A stretch of 64,000 nt of DNA from NCBI RefSeq assembly GCF_030503435.1, contig NZ_JAUKPO010000036.1, positions 1 through 64,000 of the forward strand. Direction: 5' to 3'. Below the pieces are notes generated by a model. It did not search any database. It saw only the letters and a list, made by a program, of their open reading frames with translations, and was not told where the DNA came from. Of this stretch, positions 55,032 through 63,122 are shown one piece after another. The stretch is from Rhodocytophaga aerolata (GTDB lineage Bacteria > Bacteroidota > Bacteroidia > Cytophagales > 172606-1). Positions within the stretch are counted from its first letter, which is position 1, and each line of letters opens with the position of its first letter. Position numbers and translations under genes: made by a program.

Positions 55032-57839
55032 ATGCCCCCAAGACAAGCTATTCTTTTGATCCTCCGGCTAGTGATAGTTGTTATGGCCATGGGCCATGCA
55101 GCCACCGTATCTGCACAAGAATCTGCCTATACTTATATGCATTTGGACCAGGAGGATGGGTTAGCCAGTAATGATGTGCTTTCTATTTTACAGGACAGAA
55201 AAGGATTCTTGTGGGTGGGGACCAACAATGGATTGCAGCGGTATGATGGCCGCCAATTCATCCATTTCCGTCACAATCCATACTCACCCAACAGCCTGGC
55301 ATCCGATATCATAGAATCCCTTTTTGAAGACAGCCGCGGAACCCTCTGGATAGCATCCGCCCATACAGTCACGCAACTGAATCCGCAGACACATCAATTC
55401 ACCAGAATCCGGGTGCCAAAGTATACGCAGGAAGAAGCATCCGCCAGGCGCTATTTCGTTGAAGATGAAAAAAAACAAATCTGGCTACTTACCGGCAAAG
55501 GCAAACAAGCCTTTGTTTACAAAGCAGATCAACAAGCGTTTGTTACCCTGCCCCAAACACCCACATTTCCCAATCCGGACAGTGCCTATGCTTCCTTACT
55601 GGCGCCCTGGAAAAGCAGGGAAGCCTATGTATACCTCAACGACAGCAGAGGCATCTTTTGGGCGGGAAGTGAAAAACTACTGGCTCGATACCCTGGCACT
55701 GCAGGCTTTGAGATGATTCCTGCACAACCTGCTTCCCGCTACGGCATAGACTATAACCGCATCTTTGCTTTGGCCGAAGACAGGGAAGGAACCGTATGGG
55801 TAGGCACCGACAAGGGGATGTATTATTTCAATCCGGGTAAACAACGCTTTTTTTCAGTCACTATTCCCAGTTCTACCGCTACTCCTTCAGAGGGAATTAT
55901 CCCTACAGATTTTATCCGGACGCAGCAGGGAGAACTGTGGGTGAGCACGCTCAACGGAGGGATGCTTAGGTATGATAGCCAATTCAAGCCCGTTACCCGG
56001 CCTGTACGTACAGCCAATGTTGCTTTGCCGCTGTGGTGCCTGGTGCAAGATACTAACGGCACCGTGTGGGCCGGAAGCCAGGAAGGGACGCTGGTAGCAC
56101 TAGAACAGGATGGCCGCATCAGCTATATTCATCCCCCGGCACTTGCCGGGCAAACGATCAGAGAAGCTGTTTTAGATGCCAGCGGAATACTTTGGCTGGG
56201 TTCAGAACAAGGGCAGGTATTTACCTTTAATCCGCTTACCCATAAAGTTACCAGGCTCCCCTTAGATCAACTCTCCCATACGCTGGGACGGGTACTGCGT
56301 ATTCTCCCGCAGCAAGCCGCCTATGTATGGATAGCTACTTCGGCAGGAGGTGTGTTTAAGCTCCATAAACAAACGGCAACCGTGGTGGAACATTACCACA
56401 CATCCTCCAAGCCCTATGCCCTGCTCAGCAACCAGGTGGGCGATATGCAGTGGGTGGACAGCACTACGCTGGCTGTTTCTACCATTGCTGGGCTGCACCT
56501 GCTAAACACTACCCATAAAACCGGCACTACCTTTACTACTTCCGAAGGCTTACCAGCCAATGCACTGATCAATGTTATTCCGGTAAAAAATGGAGATTTC
56601 TATGTTACGCCTCAGAATGGCCTAAGCCGGTGGAACCCCCAAACACACCGACTTACCACGTTCAGCAGCAGAGATGGCCTTTCTAACACCCCTTTTCTCT
56701 TCAATGCCTCCTATCGCTTGCCCGATGGCCGGATAGTGTTAGGCACGATGAATGGCTTTTTCTATTTTCATCCAGATAGCCTCCAGGACCATACCCCACC
56801 TGCTGATGTGCTGATTACAGGCGTAAAAGTGATGGATAAGCCCATTCGCCTGGATTCCGCCATGGCCAAAGATAGCAGCCTGCGGTTAGGCTACAAGGAG
56901 AACTTTTTCACTATTGAATTTGCCTCGCTGAGCTATTATGACGACAAGCAGATCAGCTACTTTTACCAGTTAGAGGGCATCGACCAAGAGTGGGTACGTG
57001 CAGGGGTAAACAGGTTTGCGAATTACACCAACATAGAAGGAGGCAGCTACCGCTTTAAAGTGAAAGCCCAGCGGAATGATGGAATGAGTACGCTCCACGA
57101 ATCAACCCTGGCCATACATGTAGCGCAGCCATTCTGGAAAACATGGTGGTTCAGGGGTTTAGTAATCCTGGGCTTGGCAGGCGTTGGCATAGGCATTTAC
57201 CGCATACGTATTGACCGCATGCTTGCTTTACAGAATATGCGTGTGCAGATCTCGCGGGACCTGCATGATGATATGGGTTCCACCCTGAGCACCATCACGA
57301 TTTTATCGGCTATGGCCCGCCAGCAGATGGGAAAGAATACGGGGCAGACAGAAGGGCATCTGGAGAAAATAAGTGAGTACGCCCAGCGGATGATGGAAAC
57401 CATGGATGATATTGTCTGGTCGGTTAATCCCTTGAATGATGCGGCACAAAACCTGGTAGCACGGATGCGAAGCTTTTGCGCGGAAACCCTGGAACCCAAA
57501 GGCATTCCTTTCACTTTAGAAGTGGAAGAGGGAGCTTCTTCCCTGCGGCTGCCTTTGGCTCTCAAGCACAATTGCTTTATGATTTTTAAAGAAGCGGTTA
57601 ATAATGCAGGCAAGTATGCCCGGTGTCAGTCTATCCGGGTCTGTTTGAACATACAAAAAAAGCAGCTCCTGCTAGAAATCCGGGATGATGGAGAAGGCTT
57701 TGATAAGAACCAGGTGAGCCAAGGAAATGGATTGCTCAACATGCAGGCGCGGGCAACAGCCATACATGGAAATTTACAGATCGTGTCTGCCAAAGGTTCC
57801 GGTACAACCATTACGCTAAAGGCCCCTGTTAACGGGTAA
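55032..57839 (+). CDS. Beta-propeller sensor histidine kinase
   Basis: 935 residues. After a signal-like segment (about 1-28) come two-component-propeller repeats (GFLWVGTNNGLQRYDG, GTVWVGTDKGMYYFN) to about residue 590, then a Y_Y_Y domain (YKENFFTIEFASLSYYD, about 620-700). One membrane helix (WFRGLVILGLAGVGIGIY, about 708-725) leads to a HisKA_3-type kinase with His745 (SRDLHDDMGSTLS) and a HATPase domain (NNAGKYARCQ, DDGEGFD). It should phosphorylate the NarL-type regulator 33 nt downstream. In gut relatives these sensors detect carbohydrates; the ligand here is unknown. Confidence 0.9.
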   Translation: MPPRQAILLILRLVIVVMAMGHAATVSAQESAYTYMHLDQEDGLASNDVLSILQDRKGFLWVGTNNGLQRYDGRQFIHFRHNPYSPNSLASDIIESLFEDSRGTLWIASAHTVTQLNPQTHQFTRIRVPKYTQEEASARRYFVEDEKKQIWLLTGKGKQAFVYKADQQAFVTLPQTPTFPNPDSAYASLLAPWKSREAYVYLNDSRGIFWAGSEKLLARYPGTAGFEMIPAQPASRYGIDYNRIFALAEDREGTVWVGTDKGMYYFNPGKQRFFSVTIPSSTATPSEGIIPTDFIRTQQGELWVSTLNGGMLRYDSQFKPVTRPVRTANVALPLWCLVQDTNGTVWAGSQEGTLVALEQDGRISYIHPPALAGQTIREAVLDASGILWLGSEQGQVFTFNPLTHKVTRLPLDQLSHTLGRVLRILPQQAAYVWIATSAGGVFKLHKQTATVVEHYHTSSKPYALLSNQVGDMQWVDSTTLAVSTIAGLHLLNTTHKTGTTFTTSEGLPANALINVIPVKNGDFYVTPQNGLSRWNPQTHRLTTFSSRDGLSNTPFLFNASYRLPDGRIVLGTMNGFFYFHPDSLQDHTPPADVLITGVKVMDKPIRLDSAMAKDSSLRLGYKENFFTIEFASLSYYDDKQISYFYQLEGIDQEWVRAGVNRFANYTNIEGGSYRFKVKAQRNDGMSTLHESTLAIHVAQPFWKTWWFRGLVILGLAGVGIGIYRIRIDRMLALQNMRVQISRDLHDDMGSTLSTITILSAMARQQMGKNTGQTEGHLEKISEYAQRMMETMDDIVWSVNPLNDAAQNLVARMRSFCAETLEPKGIPFTLEVEEGASSLRLPLALKHNCFMIFKEAVNNAGKYARCQSIRVCLNIQKKQLLLEIRDDGEGFDKNQVSQGNGLLNMQARATAIHGNLQIVSAKGSGTTITLKAPVNG

Positions 57840-57872
57840 TGCATTTTAATACACATAAAACACGGCAATACG

Positions 57873-58508
57873 ATGATTAAACTACTCTTATATGAAGATA
57901 ACAAGCCCCTGCGCGAAGGACTTAGCATGCTGATGGGCGGCTCAGAGGGGTTTATGGTGGCAGGGGCTTTTCCCAATTGCAATAACGTAGTAGAAGAGGT
58001 AGCCCTGTTAAAACCAGATGTCGTGTTAATGGATATAAACATGCCCGGGGTAGGCGGCCTGGCAGGCTTGAAGCTGATCAAAAATCAATTTCCGGAAGTA
58101 AAAGTAGTCATGCTCACCGTGTTTGATGATAACCAGACTGTATTTGATGCCATGAAAGCCGGGGCTGATGGGTATTTGTTAAAGAAGACACCGCCTGCCA
58201 AATTACTGGAATACCTGCAGGATGTGTATCAGGGAGGAGCCGCCATGACTGCCTCTGTAGCCAGGCAGGTGCTCCAGCTCTTTGCGCATGCACCGGTGAT
58301 TGAGCAAAAAAAAGATTATCAGCTTAGTGACCGCGAAAAAGAAGTACTGCAGTGGCTGGTTAATGGATACAGCTATAAGATGATTGCCGGTCAGTTATTT
58401 ATATCCCTGGAGACGGTACGCTCGCATATTAAAAAAATATATGAAAAGCTGCATGTCCACTCCAAAACAGAGGCCGTTACCAAAGCCTATAAAGATAAGC
58501 TTTTCTGA
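57873..58508 (+). CDS. NarL/LuxR-type response regulator
   Basis: 211 residues. Receiver domain with Asp54 (VVLMDINMPG) and the conserved Lys in GYLLKKTPP. C-terminal LuxR-type HTH: LSDREKEVLQWLVNGYSYKMIAGQLFISLETVRSHIKKIYEKLHV. It pairs with the propeller histidine kinase directly upstream (same strand, 33 nt). NarL-type proteins bind TACYYMT heptamers in 7-2-7 arrangement, similar to the elements at 26329, 30834 and 33147; a link is only a hypothesis. Confidence 0.9.
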   Translation: MIKLLLYEDNKPLREGLSMLMGGSEGFMVAGAFPNCNNVVEEVALLKPDVVLMDINMPGVGGLAGLKLIKNQFPEVKVVMLTVFDDNQTVFDAMKAGADGYLLKKTPPAKLLEYLQDVYQGGAAMTASVARQVLQLFAHAPVIEQKKDYQLSDREKEVLQWLVNGYSYKMIAGQLFISLETVRSHIKKIYEKLHVHSKTEAVTKAYKDKLF

Positions 58509-58546
58509 GTTGACTAGTTTCTCCAGCAACATTCACCCCTTTAAGT

Positions 58547-59686
58547 TTATTGGTCTACTTCGTCCTCCATGCACGCTACGCTTACAATGCCTACTTTTGC
58601 CGCTTTGCCTCTCAGCCCAATCATGCCCAGGGCCTCTGTTTTCATGCCGCGGTGTAATGCAAGTTTGTTTACTAAGTATTCTGAAACAAGCAGGCTTTTG
58701 TTGTACTCATTGCATACGCTTTGAATTCTGGCGGCTGTATTCAAGGTATCGCCATGGTAGGCAATATCCCGTTTGATTTCGCCAATTTCCACTGCTGTAA
58801 CTTTGCCTGTATGTAGCCCTGCTTTAAATTCCGGCAGAAACCCATACGTAGCCATATAATGGGCGGCCCGGGCCTCAAACTGTTTTTTACAAGCAAAATA
58901 AAAGCGAATGCAGAAGTGGTTCTTGAGCCCTTCCCGCTCCGGCCAGGTGACCACAATTTCATCGCCCACATACTGGTATACCTGGGCCCGGTAGGCAAAC
59001 AGCACCCCGTTGATATCGGCAAAACAGTCTCTGATAAAGGAACTGTAGCGGATATGGCCTAATTTTTCAGCAGTAGCGGTGGAAGATTTTAAATCCATGA
59101 ACATAAAAATTCTTTCTTCTTCTTTAGGATGGCGGTATCTTCCCAGCAGCAAAGGCAAAAGAACACCCGGTCCATATTTTTTATTCACCTGGTTGATAAA
59201 ACTGATCACCAGATTCATAAAAAAGTAATAGATCAGCAGCAGATAGAACAAATACATCCATGATGCCTCGTTGAGCCGGATGCCTGGTATATACAGCGAG
59301 GGCAGAATAAATAAATCGAAGAAAACGAAGCGCAAGAGCCATAAAAGAAGCGTAAGCAGCCCCAGCGATCCGAGCGCTTTGAACAGGATGATTTTCCCAA
59401 GCGACACTTTCCTGAACACGGTACTTTCGAGATAGTAGCCCAGTAGCCCAAGGCTTACCCCATACACAATCCCTAGTAAGACAGCCATTGTGAGCATGGG
59501 CAGGAATCTGCCGGTTAAAGGTATATTCAACGCCTGGCTGATAATGCGGGAATGCAAACCGATAATAGCTATAAGCAACAGGTTAGCCAGTATCCAGAAG
59601 TTTGCTTGCGTGCCTACATAGGTAAGCAGGGGAAATCTGGCGGTATAGCGGTGGGCCAGGGTTGTATATTCAAAGTTCTTTGCCAT
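58547..59686 (-). CDS. Membrane class III adenylate/guanylate cyclase
   Basis: 379 residues from the ATG at 59686 (MAKNFEYT). The N-terminal half has around five membrane helices (about residues 25-165); the C-terminal half is a class III cyclase homology domain. Metal-binding Asp198 (FMFMDLKSST) and Asp242 (QYVGDEIVV) are both present, as is the YHGDTLNTAARI substrate region. The catalytic residues look complete. It should make cAMP or cGMP, which could feed the Crp-like regulators in the window, but none of them is shown to bind cyclic nucleotides. Convergent with the NarL-type regulator. Confidence 0.8.
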   Translation of the reverse strand: MAKNFEYTTLAHRYTARFPLLTYVGTQANFWILANLLLIAIIGLHSRIISQALNIPLTGRFLPMLTMAVLLGIVYGVSLGLLGYYLESTVFRKVSLGKIILFKALGSLGLLTLLLWLLRFVFFDLFILPSLYIPGIRLNEASWMYLFYLLLIYYFFMNLVISFINQVNKKYGPGVLLPLLLGRYRHPKEEERIFMFMDLKSSTATAEKLGHIRYSSFIRDCFADINGVLFAYRAQVYQYVGDEIVVTWPEREGLKNHFCIRFYFACKKQFEARAAHYMATYGFLPEFKAGLHTGKVTAVEIGEIKRDIAYHGDTLNTAARIQSVCNEYNKSLLVSEYLVNKLALHRGMKTEALGMIGLRGKAAKVGIVSVACMEDEVDQ

Positions 59687-59743
59687 TGCTTGCAAGTTAA
59701 TGGCTCCAATGAAAAAGCTTGATACCAGATGGCCATTTTCTGC

Positions 59744-60616
59744 CTATATTTTTAGCTGATTCATCTGCGGAGAGCCATCTTTTTGTGTGTGAGGCTGGCG
59801 GCCTGCCTTTTGCTCAAGTAAGTCTGTAGGCGGATAACCGAAGTGTTTTTTGAAGGCAAAAGAAAAATGAGAAAGGTTTTCAAAACCTGTTTCATAACAT
59901 ACGTCAATCGGCTTTCTTTTCTTCTCAGAAAGCTCATAATGGGCTAATTCCAGGCGTTTCTGCGTAAGCCACCGTTGCGGCGTGGTGTTAAAGGCTTTTT
60001 TAAAGTCCCGCTTAAAAGTGGTCAGGCTTCTGCCTGTCAGATACCCAAACTTTTCGGTGGGCATATTGAACATGTAGTTTTTTTCCATAAAGCCTACTAA
60101 CTCTACTTTGTGCGGGTCGTCAAAGTTGGCCAGCATCCCATCAATAGCCGGATCAATGACCCGCAAGATGCTTATGGCTTCGGTAATTTTTAGCAAAGCT
60201 AACTTTTCCGGGATAGGTTCTGTCAGATCAAAGTAGGGGATGAGCGAAGCCAGGCAGCTTTCCAGTAAAGGATGATTGTGAAAAGTGCGAATGGTTGGAT
60301 GGGGCACAGGCTTCGCTTTCTCTACTATGCTGCTATAAAAACCTCGCAGAATGTGTGTGGTAAGCAGCATCACCACCGTTTTATGGGGCAAGCCATCTTT
60401 GGGATAATTAATTATAGTGGCCGGCTTATTTCTCGGAATTAGAAAAATATCGCCGGTTTTAAAGTGATGGGTTGCCTCTGCCTGCACAATTTTTGTTTCT
60501 CCGGAAATAAACCAGATGAGCATATGGTGATCAAAGACAATTTCTGATTTAAAGAATTTATCCTCGTAACAAGAAAGTTTGATTTCCGGTGTCAGGTATT
60601 TAGATATATGTTCCAT
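59744..60616 (-). CDS. AraC-family transcriptional regulator
   Basis: 290 residues. An N-terminal AraC-type ligand-binding cupin (HHFKTGDIFLIPRNKPATI) is followed by a two-HTH C-terminal domain (FGYLTGRSLTTFKRDFKKAF; CYETGFENLSHFSFAFKKHFGYPPTDL). It lies just downstream of a short-chain dehydrogenase on the same strand (146 nt), a pairing common in Bacteroidota, so it may regulate that gene. The effector is unknown. Confidence 0.85.
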   Translation of the reverse strand: MEHISKYLTPEIKLSCYEDKFFKSEIVFDHHMLIWFISGETKIVQAEATHHFKTGDIFLIPRNKPATIINYPKDGLPHKTVVMLLTTHILRGFYSSIVEKAKPVPHPTIRTFHNHPLLESCLASLIPYFDLTEPIPEKLALLKITEAISILRVIDPAIDGMLANFDDPHKVELVGFMEKNYMFNMPTEKFGYLTGRSLTTFKRDFKKAFNTTPQRWLTQKRLELAHYELSEKKRKPIDVCYETGFENLSHFSFAFKKHFGYPPTDLLEQKAGRQPHTQKDGSPQMNQLKI

Positions 60617-60762
60617 GGCGTATGAGGTAACAACTGTGCTTCTGCCGTTTACTAAATTACTATTTAAGCGAATGGGAAGAATAAAATTCCATGTATCATT
60701 TTTAACAAGTACCTCTTTTGCTAGTAAAAGTACATCGGGCTGCTTACTTAATATACAGAAAA

Positions 60763-61755
60763 TCAGGTAGTCTCAAATGGGATGCCCGTCAGTTGCTCAC
60801 TTAAGTGCCACAAACGTTTTGCATTCGCTTCATCCAGTGAATAGGCCATAACGCCACCTGTGCCCGGTGAGGTGGCTATTGTGGCAACTTCTGCATCTTC
60901 GCAGTACACGCCTCCGATGTTGTTGAGCAAGGGACTGGTAGCCGCCCAAACCGTAGTAGCAGCACCCTGAGGAATAGTTTTGAGTGAAGCCAATACTTCC
61001 GGCAACATGTTTCCTTCTGCATCCAAAAAGCCCATTTGCTGAAACAACTCCAGGGGTGCTTCCCTGCCCAGTTCCGTTCCGCCGATAGAACCCGGATGCA
61101 GGGAGGAAGCCCTGATGCCAAAGGCTTTGCTGCGATTGTCCAGCTCAAGGGCAAATAGATTACTCGCCGTTTTAGATTGCCCGTAGGCTTGTAGCGTGTC
61201 ATACTGGCGATGAAGAAAATGGGGGTCATCGAAATGGAAAGGTGCAAATTGATGTCCTTGGGAAGAGACATTAATAACTCTTGCCCCATTGGCTTTTTTG
61301 AGTGCCGGCCATAGTCGGGCCACCAGTTGAAACTGCCCCAGGTAGTTAATGGCCAGCTGCGATTCCATGCCGCGGCTGTTCCTGCGTAAGGGCACCCACA
61401 TAATGCCCGCATTGTTGATCAGCAGATGAAGCGGTCTGCCGGAAGCTAAAAATTTTTCAGCAAACCCATCAATGGAGGCAGGTTCTATCAGATCCATTGA
61501 GTCTAATTCTATATTAGGCATACCTTGCAGATTCTTTTTTGCTTTCTCCATGTCTCTGGAGGGTACTATGACCGTGGCTCCGGCTGCGGCAAGAACCCTG
61601 GTTGTTTCCAGGCCAATGCCTGTATTACCCCCGGTCACAATGGCAATTTTGCCTGTCAGGTCAATACCTTTGATCACATCACTGGCCGTGGAGGTGGTGT
61701 TAAACCCTGACCCTACCGGATTCTGTAAGGCTCCTTGATAATTCGTTTGTCTCAT
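60763..61755 (-). CDS. Short-chain dehydrogenase/reductase
   Basis: 330 residues. Rossmann cofactor motif TGGNTGIG (41-48), NNAG (114-117), catalytic Ser165 region and Y191-G-Q-S-K195 (YxxxK) are complete. The layout resembles retinol-dehydrogenase/WW-oxidoreductase-like SDRs, which reduce ketones or aldehydes. The N-terminal ~30 residues before the Rossmann fold are longer than usual. A TACCTTTG on the minus strand at 61778-61785 could be its -7 promoter element. Confidence 0.85.
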   Translation of the reverse strand: MRQTNYQGALQNPVGSGFNTTSTASDVIKGIDLTGKIAIVTGGNTGIGLETTRVLAAAGATVIVPSRDMEKAKKNLQGMPNIELDSMDLIEPASIDGFAEKFLASGRPLHLLINNAGIMWVPLRRNSRGMESQLAINYLGQFQLVARLWPALKKANGARVINVSSQGHQFAPFHFDDPHFLHRQYDTLQAYGQSKTASNLFALELDNRSKAFGIRASSLHPGSIGGTELGREAPLELFQQMGFLDAEGNMLPEVLASLKTIPQGAATTVWAATSPLLNNIGGVYCEDAEVATIATSPGTGGVMAYSLDEANAKRLWHLSEQLTGIPFETT

Positions 61756-62041
61756 GGTTTATGTGTTTTTGGTAAGACAAAGGTAGCAGGCGGGCAAGCG
61801 CAGGACTTTGTTTAAAAGACCTACTTTCCTTTGTTTACCGGACCATTCTACAAGGTACATTCCAGTGCATGATTGCAGTGCCGGAAAGAATATACACTAA
61901 AGCCTTTCATGAGTTGATAAAATGAACGTGTGCCCACCTTTGCATCCGGGTAGCTTACTCTTTTCTTGACCACCAGATTACAAATATAGTTGGTGCTGTA
62001 GGTGTGTATTCATAAGTATCCACGAACATACACGGGGTAAC

Positions 62042-62055
62042 GGTTTACGTAAACC
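62042..62055. promoter_or_regulatory. Palindrome GGTTTACGTAAACC
   Basis: Perfect 14-bp palindrome of the type recognised by LacI-family regulators. The nearest genes are the SDR at 61755 and the unknown protein at 62390; no LacI-type gene is in the window. Confidence 0.35.
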
Positions 62056-62191
62056 TGTGACTAGGGAGCTTATTTTATACGAAGAATCAATACACGGATA
62101 GACTAGACACAGGCTTGGAATAACTCTAAACGGGCCTGAATTGATGGATTCCAATTAGCGGTAGAGCAAAAGAGAGTAGAAAAGGATGGGA

Positions 62192-62230
62192 GGGAAGCAC
62201 CTTTGTTAGTGCCAACAAAGGAGGCTTCCC
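62192..62230. other. 39-nt hairpin
   Basis: Outer arms GGGAAGC / GCTTCCC and inner arms CCTTTGTT / AACAAAGG around a 6-nt loop, with small asymmetric bulges (A, AG). It could be a structured RNA or a mobile-element remnant. Confidence 0.45.
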
Positions 62231-62342
62231 TTGCCTGAATTACGGCATTCAATCTATAGGCTACACTATAAAATCCTGTTTGAAAAGCCCGGCAGGAAGT
62301 AGTAGATATAAAAAAATACACCTAACTTGATTGATGAAGTTG

Positions 62343-62354
62343 TGTGTATACACA
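62343..62354. promoter_or_regulatory. Palindrome TGTGTATACACA
   Basis: Perfect 12-bp palindrome 35 nt before the ATG of the unknown protein at 62390; possible operator. Confidence 0.4.
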
Positions 62355-62389
62355 TGTTAGCACACATCAAAATATTTTATTAGGATGAT

Positions 62390-63022
62390 ATGTATATAGA
62401 AAAAATAGAACAACTCTATATAGACAAACTTTCATACGATCACCATAATGAATTTGAGAAGATTTATAATGAGGATAAGGCGAGTTTTAGTAAATATTTA
62501 GTTAGTGATTTGAAAGAGTCCATTGATGAGAAGGATTATGATAAGATTTGCTTTTGGATGATTGTGATAACCATGCTTAATCCTTTAGAGAATAAAATAG
62601 AAGACTTAATAATTAATGAACTATTCTGTGATTTACTAGATAGAATGTTAGAGGGGATGGAGCAAGTAGACAAAGAAGAAGCATATAAAAGAAGCTGGAT
62701 AATTTACAAGATACAAGATATACTCTTCAATCACCCAGAGATTGCTGAAGTAAATAAAGAAACAATGATACAATTATTGGCTAGCGTATGCAGATTTGAT
62801 TATAGAAAAGAGCAATGGGCAAACACTTCTTATAATAAGAAGTATGGCGACTTTACTGACATGGTTGAGAAAACATTAACTAACTTAAGATGGCTCGCTA
62901 AAGACAATCAAACTGCATGGGAGATCATTAAGGAATGTTTACGACACTTTGATGCAGATATCAAATTGGTTGCCCAAGAATACTTAGATGATTTAAATGA
63001 AAGAAATAAGGACGTGTGCTAA
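62390..63022 (+). CDS. Hypothetical protein, AT-rich gene
   Basis: 210 residues, acidic, largely helical, with no signal peptide or membrane segment and no family I recognise. An AGGA 4-5 nt before the ATG is a rare good ribosome-binding site for this window. The gene is visibly more AT-rich than its neighbours, which suggests acquisition. Its size, helical content and isolation would fit an immunity-type or HEAT-like protein, but there is no toxin partner in view, so I do not assign it. Confidence 0.65.
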   Translation: MYIEKIEQLYIDKLSYDHHNEFEKIYNEDKASFSKYLVSDLKESIDEKDYDKICFWMIVITMLNPLENKIEDLIINELFCDLLDRMLEGMEQVDKEEAYKRSWIIYKIQDILFNHPEIAEVNKETMIQLLASVCRFDYRKEQWANTSYNKKYGDFTDMVEKTLTNLRWLAKDNQTAWEIIKECLRHFDADIKLVAQEYLDDLNERNKDVC

Positions 63023-63122
63023 CATTAACTAAGCTTTCCACCGGCCTGCTCAGGCGCAGACCCACAGCAACTAGGCTCGGCGTCAGTTAGTCATGTTCCG
63101 TTGGCAACCATAGATACTACTA

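Larger units (their letters stand above)
61756..62389. other. Intergenic, 630 bp, palindrome-rich
   Basis: Divergent region with a LacI-like palindrome (62042-62055), a 39-nt hairpin (62192-62230) and a 12-bp palindrome (62343-62354). No gene recognised; an open frame at 62103-62321 on the minus strand looks spurious. Confidence 0.4.

Noticed and set aside
62103-62321. 72-aa frame on the minus strand in the palindrome-rich gap
   Set aside because: Runs through the 39-nt hairpin and shows no motif.
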